32,659 bases of DNA from Variovorax sp. (GTDB lineage: Bacteria > Pseudomonadota > Gammaproteobacteria > Burkholderiales > Burkholderiaceae_C), in contig JAGIBP010000039.1 of the NCBI GenBank assembly GCA_017744285.1, positions 1 through 32,659 of the forward strand, written 5' to 3'. Under the pieces are notes generated by a model. The model searched no databases. It was not told the DNA's origin and was given only the letters and a program-made list of their open reading frames with translations. Shown in pieces: positions 25,604 through 32,317 of the stretch. Made by a program: the position numbers and the translations under genes. How positions within the stretch are numbered: position 1 is the first letter of the stretch; every line of letters begins with the position of its first letter.

Positions 25604-26113
25604 ATGGCAAATGCTAGGGAAAACAAGGATTCCGCTCGAATGGAACTCGCCAACCGCGTGTTCTTTCGCCTGTACCAATGTGCCAATATGTTGCACAAAA
25701 CCGGGACCAAGGCGGTCGAAGCCGAGGGATTGACCACGCAGCAGTGGGCCGTGCTCGGCGCGCTGTCGCGGCCGCAGGCCGAAGCGGGAATGAGCGTGGG
25801 GGATCTCGCGCGCTACCTGATGGTGAGCCGGCAGAACCTCTCCGGGCTGCTCAGCCGCATGGAGCGCGACGGGCATGTGGGCATCGCGCCCGACGGACGC
25901 GACCGCCGCGCGAGGCTGATCACGATGACCCCGTCGGGCCGCCAGGTGTGGCTGAAGGAGGCTCAGCCGAAGATCTACGACTACTACGAGCAAGCGCTCG
26001 CGGGCTTCTCGGTGAACGACATCACCCACACCCTGCACTACCTGCTCAAGATGCTCGAGAACATGCAGCGCGTGGACGAGATGCAGGGCGGCGCCGGGGA
26101 AACAGGCGACTAG
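25604..26113 (+). CDS. badR: MarR-family regulator, probable BadR repressor of CHC genes
   Basis: 169 aa MarR-family winged-helix protein: an N-terminal dimerisation helix (MELANRVFFRLYQCANMLHK), recognition region LTTQQWAVLGALSR to VGDLARYLMVSRQNLSGLLS, wing APDGRDRRARLITMT, and C-terminal helices. R. palustris BadR is a MarR repressor of badHI-aliAB-badK, relieved by 2-ketocyclohexane-1-carboxyl-CoA (known). Divergent placement beside badH supports the same role. ATG 25604 is chosen for the family start; an in-frame ATG at 25571 would add 11 residues. A GCAAATGCT motif overlaps its first codons, suggesting autoregulation. Confidence 0.85.
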   Translation: MANARENKDSARMELANRVFFRLYQCANMLHKTGTKAVEAEGLTTQQWAVLGALSRPQAEAGMSVGDLARYLMVSRQNLSGLLSRMERDGHVGIAPDGRDRRARLITMTPSGRQVWLKEAQPKIYDYYEQALAGFSVNDITHTLHYLLKMLENMQRVDEMQGGAGETGD

Positions 26114-26210
26114 CGCCGGATCGGACGTCGAGTCGTCGAGACCTTCCGGATCGGCCCGGAACGTGGCATCCTCTGGCGCAACGGGTGCCCCGAACGTTCT
26201 GGAGACTCGC

Positions 26211-27137
26211 ATGCCTGCTCGCTCGATCGCGTCGTTGTCGCTCAGCTTCGGCCTGGTGTCGATTCCCGTGAAGCTCTACTCCGCCACGGAAAGCTCCGCC
26301 ACGGTCAGGTTCAACCTCCTCACGCCCGACGGCTCGCGCGTCAAGCAGCAGTACGTCTCGGAGAAGGACCCTTCGGTCGTCGTGCCGCGCTCGGAGATGG
26401 TCAAGGGCTACGAATTCGAGAAGGACCGCTACGTGCTTTTCAGCGCCGAGGAACTGAAGGCGCTCGAGGAAAGCGCCTCGCACACCATCGACATCGTCGC
26501 CTTCATCCCCGAGAAGGCGGTTGACCCGATCTACTACGACAAGGCCTACTTCATGGCCCCCGACAAGCGCGGCGGCAAGCCCTACACGCTGCTGATGGCC
26601 GCGATGCGCAAGAGCGGCCAGTGCGCCCTCGCCAAGTGGGCGTGGAAGGGCAAGCAGTACGTCGTGCAGATCCGCGCCGCCGAAGACGGCCTGGTGCTGC
26701 AGCAGTTGCTCTATGCCGACGAGGTCCGCTCGATGAAGGAACTCCAGATCGAGCAGATCACCCCCTCGGAAGCCGAAGTGAACCTCGCCCTGCAGCTGAT
26801 CGAGCAGATCTCGCAGGACAGCTACGACCCGCGGCAGTTCGTCGACGAGGAAAAGCAGCGCGTGCTCGCGGCGATCGACGCCAAGATCGCGGGCAAGCAG
26901 GTGGTGGCCGTCGAGCACCACGAGGAGGCGCCCGCAGGCGGGCAGATCATCGACCTCACGGAGATGCTGCGCGCGAGCCTTGCGAAGTCCGGTGCCGGCG
27001 CGGCCCGGCGGCCGGCGCGCGAGCCGGCCGGCGAAGTCGTCACGCCGCTCGTGGCCAATGAACGCAAGGGCGCCAAGCGCGCGCCCAGAACCGCGGCCGC
27101 CGCACCGGCTCCCGCCAAGGCCCGATCCAGGAAGTGA
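26211..27137 (+). CDS. ku: Bacterial Ku protein (non-homologous end joining)
   Basis: 308 aa Ku homodimer subunit that binds DNA double-strand ends and recruits LigD. It starts MPARSIASLSLSFGLVSIPVKLYSAT, the standard Ku beginning, with QQYVSEKDPSVVVPRSEMVKGYEF, HTIDIVAFIPEKAVDPIYY, KAYFMAPDKRGGKPYTLL and YDPRQFVDEEKQRVLAAIDA. The tail after about 255 is Lys/Arg/Ala-rich, as in other bacterial Ku proteins, and likely contacts DNA or LigD. ATG 26211 with upstream TGGAGAC is preferred over the in-frame GTG at 26163. No ligD is in the window. The stop overlaps the next gene (GTGA). Confidence 0.95.
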   Translation: MPARSIASLSLSFGLVSIPVKLYSATESSATVRFNLLTPDGSRVKQQYVSEKDPSVVVPRSEMVKGYEFEKDRYVLFSAEELKALEESASHTIDIVAFIPEKAVDPIYYDKAYFMAPDKRGGKPYTLLMAAMRKSGQCALAKWAWKGKQYVVQIRAAEDGLVLQQLLYADEVRSMKELQIEQITPSEAEVNLALQLIEQISQDSYDPRQFVDEEKQRVLAAIDAKIAGKQVVAVEHHEEAPAGGQIIDLTEMLRASLAKSGAGAARRPAREPAGEVVTPLVANERKGAKRAPRTAAAAPAPAKARSRK

Positions 27138-27964
27138 CCCGCCACCACCTGGAGACGCCCCACACCCTGCGCAGCATCCAGGAGATGCTGGGCCTCTCGC
27201 GCAGCGCCATCGCCGGACTGATCGCCAACGGCTTCGTGAGCCCAGCGCGCGGACCGCGCAATGCCTTGCGGTTCTCGTTCCGCGACGTGGTGCTGCTGCG
27301 CACCGCCCACGACCTGCAGGCGGCCGACATCCCGACGCGCAAGATCCTGCGCGCCCTGCAGCGCCTGAAGGCGACGCTGCCCGAAGAGCTGCCGCTGACC
27401 GGGCTGCGGATCACCGCCGTGGGCAGCTCCATCGCGGTGCGCGATCGCGAGAGCCAGTGGGAGGCCGAGACCGGCCAGCTGCTGATGGACTTCGACGTCG
27501 CCGCCACGCGCGGCGCGGTGGCGTTCGTGGATCGACGGCGGGACGCTGTTGCGCCTGCGTCCGCCGATGCGCTGTTCGAACAGGCGGAAGCGCTCGAGGC
27601 GACCGACCCGGGCGCCGCCGAGGCCGCCTACCGCCAGGTGCTGGCGCAGGCGCCCGACCATGCCGATGCGTACCTGAACCTCGGCGCGATGCTCTGCGAG
27701 TCGGGCCGTCCGGCCGAGGCCGCCGCGCTCTGCGACGATGCGCTGCGCAGGCTGCCGGACGTGCCGCTGCTGCACTTCAACCGCGCGGTGGCGCTCGAGG
27801 ACCTGGGGCGCCCGGGCGATGCGATCCAGTCCTACGAACGCTGCCTGCGGCTCGACCCCGCCGTCGGCGACGCGCACTTCAACGCGGGCCGGCTGCATGA
27901 TCAGCTCGGCCATCGGCGCGAGGCGATCCGGCACTTCAGCGCCTACCGCCGTCTTCAGCGATAG
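27134..27964 (+). CDS. MerR-like helix-turn-helix protein with C-terminal TPR repeats
   Basis: 276 aa. Residues about 10-75 resemble a MerR-type winged helix (LRSIQEMLGLSRSAIAGLIANGFVSP, RFSFRDVVLLRTAHDLQAADI). Residues 144-272 hold about four tetratricopeptide repeats (ALFEQAEALEATDPGAAEAA; AYLNLGAMLCESGRPAEAAA; HFNRAVALEDLGRPGDAIQS; HFNAGRLHDQLGHRREAIRH). The middle has no recognised domain. The GTG start at 27134 overlaps the ku stop, so the two are translationally coupled. A DNA-binding adaptor, perhaps regulating or assisting Ku-dependent repair, is inference from coupling; the function is unknown. It converges on the isochorismatase gene with a 16-base gap. Confidence 0.8.
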   Translation: MTRHHLETPHTLRSIQEMLGLSRSAIAGLIANGFVSPARGPRNALRFSFRDVVLLRTAHDLQAADIPTRKILRALQRLKATLPEELPLTGLRITAVGSSIAVRDRESQWEAETGQLLMDFDVAATRGAVAFVDRRRDAVAPASADALFEQAEALEATDPGAAEAAYRQVLAQAPDHADAYLNLGAMLCESGRPAEAAALCDDALRRLPDVPLLHFNRAVALEDLGRPGDAIQSYERCLRLDPAVGDAHFNAGRLHDQLGHRREAIRHFSAYRRLQR

Positions 27965-27980
27965 GGCGTCTGCGCCGTCC

Positions 27981-28583
27981 TCAGCGGATCAGCGCCTGCA
28001 GCTCCTTGAAGCGCGGGTGCTCGGCGCTGCGCACCCACTCGAAGCCGACCATCTCGGTGGTCACCAGCTCCGCGCCCGCGCCGGCCAGGCGGTCGAAGGC
28101 CGCGTCGCGATTGCGCTCGGTGCGCGAGCTGCAGGCATCGGTCACGACCCACACCTCGAACTCGTCTTCGAGCAGGTCGAGCGCCGTCTGCAGCAGGCAC
28201 ACATGCGCCTCGCAGCCCGCGATGACGATCGTGTTGCGCTCCTCGGCGGGTTGCTGCTGCTTCTGCAGATGCTTCGGAAGGCTTCGTGCATTGCCCTGCG
28301 GCGCCTTCGCGGGCGCGCGCAGCCATTCGCCGAGACCTTCTTCGGCACCGCTGAAATGCATCTTGGCGAGGGTGCGCTGGCACAGCGCGCGAATGTCGGG
28401 CAGGTTCTCGCCGAGCTTGGAGGGGTTCTGTTCGGTGCCGAACACGGGCACGCCCACGAGTTGCGCGAGCTTGCCCAGGCGCACGGCATTCTTCGCGACC
28501 GCCTCGGACTCGAAGATCGCGGGCATCAGGCGCGCCTGATAGTCGACCAGGACCAGTTGGGATTGCGAGGCATCGAGGAGCAT
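27981..28583 (-). CDS. Isochorismatase-family cysteine hydrolase
   Basis: 200 aa cytoplasmic hydrolase of the isochorismatase/nicotinamidase fold. The Cys-Asp-Lys triad is visible: D14 (LVLVDYQ), K74 (RTLAKMHFSG) and C129 (IAGCEAHVCLLQTALDLL), with a cis-peptide-type region before the nucleophile. GVPVFGTEQNPSKLGENLPD resembles the YcaC-like group rather than true isochorismatases, so the substrate is unknown. A Gln/Lys-rich insert lies near 103-116. ATG 28583 is preferred because the motif-bearing domain begins there; it lacks a strong Shine-Dalgarno. It is divergent from the HpaB-family gene across 78 bases, so shared control is likely. Confidence 0.88.
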   Translation of the reverse strand: MLLDASQSQLVLVDYQARLMPAIFESEAVAKNAVRLGKLAQLVGVPVFGTEQNPSKLGENLPDIRALCQRTLAKMHFSGAEEGLGEWLRAPAKAPQGNARSLPKHLQKQQQPAEERNTIVIAGCEAHVCLLQTALDLLEDEFEVWVVTDACSSRTERNRDAAFDRLAGAGAELVTTEMVGFEWVRSAEHPRFKELQALIR

Positions 28584-28661
28584 GGGGTATCGTCTTTCGG
28601 AGGAGGCAAGGCACAAATTATCGAACAGCCTCCGATGCCCACCACGAAGGAAGAGACAACG

Positions 28662-30320
28662 ATGAACGCTCCGCTTTCCACTGCCGCGCTGATGTCCGGC
28701 GACGACTATCGCGAATCGCTGCGCCGCTATCACCCTGCCGTGTTCGTCGACGGGCGGCAGGTCGAGAGGGTCGCCGACGAGCGGGCCTTCCAGCCCGGCA
28801 TCAACGCCATCGCGCTGACCTACGACCACGCACGCAAGGCGCAGTACGAGCCCGTCATGACCGCGGTGCAGCACACCAGCGGCAAGCGGGTCCACCGCTT
28901 CTCGCACATCAACACCAGCTCGGGCGACCTGCTCAACAAGCTCGAGGCGGTGCGCCTCGTCTGCCAGGAAACCGGCTGCGCCCAGCGCTACCTCACGCAC
29001 GACGCGCTCAACGCGATCGCGCAGGTGTCGGCGCGCATCGACGACGCGCGCGGCACGCGCGAGCACACCGCGCGCTTCACCGAGTACCTGCACCGCATCC
29101 AGGACCAGGACCTGACCCTCGGCGTCGCGATGACCGACGCCAAGGGCGACCGCAGCAAGCGCCCGCACGAGCAGGCCAACGCCGACAGCTACGTGCACAT
29201 CGTGGAACGCAACGCACAGCACTACGGCGTGCGCGGCATCCTCATCTCGGGCACCAAGGCGATCGTGACCGGGGCACCCTACGTGCACGAGCTGCTCGTC
29301 ATGCCCTGCCGCAACATGGGCCCCGAGGATGCCGACTTCGCCGTGTGCTGCGCGGTGCCGCTGGACGCGCCGGGCCTCACGATCGTCGCGCGTGCGGCCG
29401 GGCGCCCGGGCGAGAAGCTCGAGCACGGCGATGCGCTCTTCAGCCGCAAGTACGGCCAGAGCACCGGCGTGTGCATCTTCGACCGCGTCTTCGTGCCGTG
29501 GGAGCGCGTCTTCTATGCCGGCGAGTGGGAACACAGCAGCCATCTCACCTACAGCTACGCCACGCACCACCGCCACAGCTGCATCGGCGCGCGGGCGGGC
29601 TTCGGCGACCTGCTCATCGGCGCGGGCGCACTGATGTGCGAGGCCAACGGCTTCGATCCCGGCCGCGAATCCCATCTCAGGGAGCAGATGGTGGAACTCA
29701 TCACCATCACCGAAAGCTTCTTCGCCTGCGGTGTCGCCGCGAGCGTCTACGCCAAGGCCGATGCGCACTGCGACGTCTTCATGCCGGAGCCCGTCTTCAG
29801 CAACATCGGCAAGCTGCTGCTCGCCACCAAGATCTACGACATGCACCGTATCGCGCACTATGTGAGCGGCGGGCTGATCGTCGCCCTGCCCGGGCCCGAC
29901 GAGGACCACAACCCGGCCACGGCCGCGCGCCTGGCCGACGTGCTGCGCGCGAACCCGGACGTGCCCTACGAGCAGCGCATCGAGACGGCGCGCTTCATCG
30001 AGGATCTGACCGCCGGCTACCAGGGCGGGTGGTACAGCACGATCAGCCTGCACGGCGGCGGCTCGCCGGCCGCGATGAAGCAGGAGATCTACCGCCACTA
30101 CCCCGTCGGCTCGAAGGTGGAACTGGTGGAGCGCATCCTGGAGCGCGGCATCGCGGCCGACGGTTCGCCCGCCGCCGCGCCGCACGATCCGGCGCGGCCG
30201 ATCACGCGCAACCGCCAGCCCGGCAAGTGCTGCGACACCGGCTGCACCACGCCGGGCCAGCCGGTGATGGTCGACCTGCCCCCGCCGCACGGCGGCGCGG
30301 ACCGTGGCGGCGTGCGCTGA
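28662..30320 (+). CDS. HpaB/4-hydroxybutyryl-CoA dehydratase-family flavoprotein
   Basis: 552 aa member of the 4-hydroxyphenylacetate 3-hydroxylase family, with the acyl-CoA-dehydrogenase-like fold. It aligns by eye with AbfD of Clostridium: MSGDDYRESLRRY, AMTDAKGDRSKRP (about 156-168), ISGTKAIVTGAPYVHE, FDRVFVPWERVF, HHRHSCIGARAGFGD (302-316), SLHGGGSPAAMK. Of the AbfD cluster ligands C99, C103, H292 and C299, only C106 and H303 are kept; the other two align with Y110 and A310. The [4Fe-4S] cluster is therefore probably absent or altered. The C-terminal extension (about 500-552) has a CC-x3-C group (523, 524, 528). The start at 28662 has AAGGAAGAG upstream; ATG 28635 is an in-frame alternative. 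Its substrate is unknown. Confidence 0.82.
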   Translation: MNAPLSTAALMSGDDYRESLRRYHPAVFVDGRQVERVADERAFQPGINAIALTYDHARKAQYEPVMTAVQHTSGKRVHRFSHINTSSGDLLNKLEAVRLVCQETGCAQRYLTHDALNAIAQVSARIDDARGTREHTARFTEYLHRIQDQDLTLGVAMTDAKGDRSKRPHEQANADSYVHIVERNAQHYGVRGILISGTKAIVTGAPYVHELLVMPCRNMGPEDADFAVCCAVPLDAPGLTIVARAAGRPGEKLEHGDALFSRKYGQSTGVCIFDRVFVPWERVFYAGEWEHSSHLTYSYATHHRHSCIGARAGFGDLLIGAGALMCEANGFDPGRESHLREQMVELITITESFFACGVAASVYAKADAHCDVFMPEPVFSNIGKLLLATKIYDMHRIAHYVSGGLIVALPGPDEDHNPATAARLADVLRANPDVPYEQRIETARFIEDLTAGYQGGWYSTISLHGGGSPAAMKQEIYRHYPVGSKVELVERILERGIAADGSPAAAPHDPARPITRNRQPGKCCDTGCTTPGQPVMVDLPPPHGGADRGGVR

Positions 30321-31451
30321 TCACTCCGGCATCAGCCGGATCAGCTTGCCGTTGGACTCGTCCGTGAGCACGTAGAGGTAGCCGTCGGGCCCCTGCTTCA
30401 CGTCGCGGATGCGTGCGCGCAGATCTTCGAGCAGTTTGTGCTCGGCGGCCACCTTGCCGTCCTTGATCTCGATGCGGTCGAGATAGCCGAACTTGAGCGA
30501 ACCGATGAAAAGGTTGCCCTTCCAGGCCGGACCGTAGCGGTCGCTGGTCAGGAAGGCCATGCCCGAAGGCGCGATCGAGGGCACCCAGTAGTGCAACGGC
30601 TGCTCCATGCCCTCCTTGTGCGTGATCCCCTCGCCGATCTTGCCGCCGCCGTAGTTCTCGCCGTAGGTGATGACCGGCCATCCGTAGTTGTGCCCCGCCT
30701 GCGGGACATTGATCTCGTCGCCGCCCTGCGGGCCGTGCTCGTGCATCCACAGCCTGCCGTCGGGGCCAAGCGTGGCGCCCTGGCCGTTGCGATGGCCGTA
30801 GCTCCAGATCTCGGGCAGCGCGCCGGGACGGCCCACGAAGGGGTTGTCCTTCGGCGCGGCTCCGTCCTTGGTGACGCGCACGATCTTGCCCAGATGGTTG
30901 TCGAGCTTCTGTGCATCTTCCTTGCGGCTGAAACGTTCGCCCAGCGTGAGGAAGAGCGTGCCGTCGGCCGCCTCGACGATGCGGCAGCCGAAGTGATTGC
31001 GGCTCGCCACTTTCGGTTGCTGGCGGAAGATGATCTTCAGTTCGTCCACCTGCGCGTCGTCCTTCGACAGCTTGGCACGCGCGAGCGCCGTGCCGTTGGC
31101 GGCACTGTTGCCGGGATCGGGCTCCGAGAAGCAGAAGTAGATCGTCCGGTTCCTGTCGAAGGCGGAATCGGCCAGCACGTCCAGCAGCCCGCCCTGCCCG
31201 CCCGCGGCCACGGACGGAACCCCCTTGAGCGGCGCGCCGAGCTTGCCGTCGGGCGCGACGATGCGGAGCCTGCCCGGCTTCTCCGTGACGAGGAAGCGGC
31301 CGGCCGGAAGGAAGGTCACGCCCCAGGGGTTCTCCAGACCCGAAGCGACCACCTCGGCCCGCGGCGTCGCGACTGCGGCTCCGGCCGCGGCCGCCAGGCC
31401 CCAAAGACACTTTTCAAACCAGGCGCGATATCTCATTGGAAATGATTTCAT
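30321..31451 (-). CDS. PQQ-type sugar (glucose/sorbosone) dehydrogenase, periplasmic
   Basis: 376 aa six-bladed beta-propeller of the soluble aldose sugar dehydrogenase family (YliI/Asd-like), which oxidises sugars in the periplasm with PQQ. The signal peptide spans about 8-32. VASGLENPWGVTFLPAGRFL is the typical first blade, followed by GGQGGLLDVL, SRNHFGCRIVE with likely catalytic H153, LGKIVRVTKDG, SYGHRNGQG with R221, and EHGPQGGDEIN. Cys replaces the usual Gly in NHFGGR. ATG 31451 has GGGAGAG upstream; the frame stays open to 31658 across AT-rich DNA that does not look coding. Its stop directly abuts that of the HpaB-family gene. No PQQ biosynthesis genes are present here. Confidence 0.88.
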   Translation of the reverse strand: MKSFPMRYRAWFEKCLWGLAAAAGAAVATPRAEVVASGLENPWGVTFLPAGRFLVTEKPGRLRIVAPDGKLGAPLKGVPSVAAGGQGGLLDVLADSAFDRNRTIYFCFSEPDPGNSAANGTALARAKLSKDDAQVDELKIIFRQQPKVASRNHFGCRIVEAADGTLFLTLGERFSRKEDAQKLDNHLGKIVRVTKDGAAPKDNPFVGRPGALPEIWSYGHRNGQGATLGPDGRLWMHEHGPQGGDEINVPQAGHNYGWPVITYGENYGGGKIGEGITHKEGMEQPLHYWVPSIAPSGMAFLTSDRYGPAWKGNLFIGSLKFGYLDRIEIKDGKVAAEHKLLEDLRARIRDVKQGPDGYLYVLTDESNGKLIRLMPE

Positions 31452-31466
31452 ACGGCTCTCCCGAAG

Positions 31467-31492
31467 AACACCAGTTTGCAACCAATGGTGTT
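31467..31492 (-). promoter_or_regulatory. Inverted repeat in the leader of the PQQ dehydrogenase
   Basis: AACACCA (31467-31473) and TGGTGTT (31486-31492) are perfect inverted arms with a 12-base loop, ending 15 bases before the - strand start codon. It could be an operator or an mRNA hairpin next to the ribosome binding site. Confidence 0.35.
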
Positions 31493-31517
31493 TCCATCCA
31501 AATTCAAAGACTTTTGC

Positions 31518-31546
31518 ATTACACGGCTTGCAACGCTTATGCCCAA
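31518..31546 (-). promoter_or_regulatory. Candidate promoter of the PQQ dehydrogenase gene
   Basis: On the - strand, TTGGGC (31541-31546) and TGTAAT (31518-31523) are separated by 17 bases. The -10 matches five of six consensus positions; the -35 is weak. This would give a leader of roughly 60 bases containing the inverted repeat. The wider gap, about 31471-31660, is roughly 43% GC by hand count. Confidence 0.35.
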
Positions 31547-31638
31547 TAACCGAAACCTTTACATTTTTTGATGTGAGAGGACGAAAAAAACCTATCAATG
31601 ACAACAGCTTAGGTGCAAAATCCCGAACTTGCCTGAAA

Positions 31639-31667
31639 TTGACACCCCACCGTGTCATCCATATCCT
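31639..31667 (+). promoter_or_regulatory. Sigma70-type promoter of the NlpC/P60 gene
   Basis: TTGACA (31639-31644, perfect consensus) and TATCCT (31662-31667, four of six) are 17 bases apart. The expected transcription start is about 31673-31676, essentially at ATG 31676, so the transcript would be leaderless or nearly so. Confidence 0.55.
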
Positions 31668-31675
31668 TACGCGCC

Positions 31676-32242
31676 ATGCGATTCACCCTCCTCACCGTCA
31701 GCCTGCTGCTCGCGCTTTCGGCCCACGCCGCGCCCGCGTCGCATCCGGAACTGGGCAATGACACGGCGGAGCCGCAACTGGTCGACAAGAGCCTGCGGGG
31801 CCAATTCCACCAGGTGCGCCAAACCGTCGTGGACCGCACCTCCGACCTCGTGGTCACGACCATGGGTTTTCTCGGTGTGCCTTATCGCCGCGGCGGCAAC
31901 ACGGTCGAGACCGGTTTCGACTGCAGCGGCTTCGTGCGCGCGATGTACAACCAGACCATCGGCCACCTCCTTCCGCGCCGCGCCGAGGAACAGGCCGCGG
32001 CCACCCAGAAGATCGACCGCAGCGAACTCAAGCCCGGCGACCTCGTCTTCTTCAACACCATGCGCCGCGCGTTCAGCCATGTCGGCATCTATGTCGGCGA
32101 AGGCAAGTTCATCCATTCCCCCAAGCCCGGCGCTCAGGTCCGCGTGGAAGACATGAGCGGGAGCTACTGGCAGCGCCGCTTCAGCGGCGCACGCCGCGTC
32201 ATCTCCGCCCAGGACGACGGGCTCGGTACCTCGGGCGACTGA
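31676..32242 (+). CDS. Secreted NlpC/P60 (C40) cell-wall peptidase
   Basis: 188 aa exported endopeptidase likely to cut peptidoglycan stem peptides. The signal peptide MRFTLLTVSLLLALSAHA is probably cleaved after residue 18 (no lipobox). The catalytic domain has VPYRRGGNTVETGFDCSGFV with C83, LKPGDLVFFN, FSHVGIYVG with H135, and KFIHSPKPG with H147. A polar stretch about 20-55 precedes the domain. ATG 31676 is chosen because the signal peptide begins there and the promoter would place transcription start beside it; an in-frame GTG at 31652 would lie inside the promoter. A strong terminator follows. Confidence 0.92.
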   Translation: MRFTLLTVSLLLALSAHAAPASHPELGNDTAEPQLVDKSLRGQFHQVRQTVVDRTSDLVVTTMGFLGVPYRRGGNTVETGFDCSGFVRAMYNQTIGHLLPRRAEEQAAATQKIDRSELKPGDLVFFNTMRRAFSHVGIYVGEGKFIHSPKPGAQVRVEDMSGSYWQRRFSGARRVISAQDDGLGTSGD

Positions 32243-32264
32243 CCAGGCGATCCGTCCGCCCATG

Positions 32265-32293
32265 AAAAATCCCGCCAGCGGCGGGATTTTTTT
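32265..32293. terminator. Bidirectional rho-independent terminator
   Basis: The arms at 32265-32276 and 32280-32291 form a 12-bp stem (AAAAATCCCGCC with its complement) around a 3-base AGC loop. A run of seven T follows on the + strand, and the A-run on the left serves the - strand. It ends the NlpC/P60 gene and the convergent lpdA. Confidence 0.92.
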
Positions 32294-32317
32294 CGTGGGC
32301 GCCCAGGGGCGCCGCCT

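Noticed and set aside
31452..31658. 69-codon N-terminal extension of the PQQ dehydrogenase
   Set aside because: It would bury the signal peptide, and the DNA is AT-rich and carries promoter-like elements. ATG 31451 has a good ribosome binding site.
31652..31675. GTG start eight codons upstream for the NlpC/P60 gene
   Set aside because: It lies between the -35 and -10 boxes, and the signal peptide begins at 31676.
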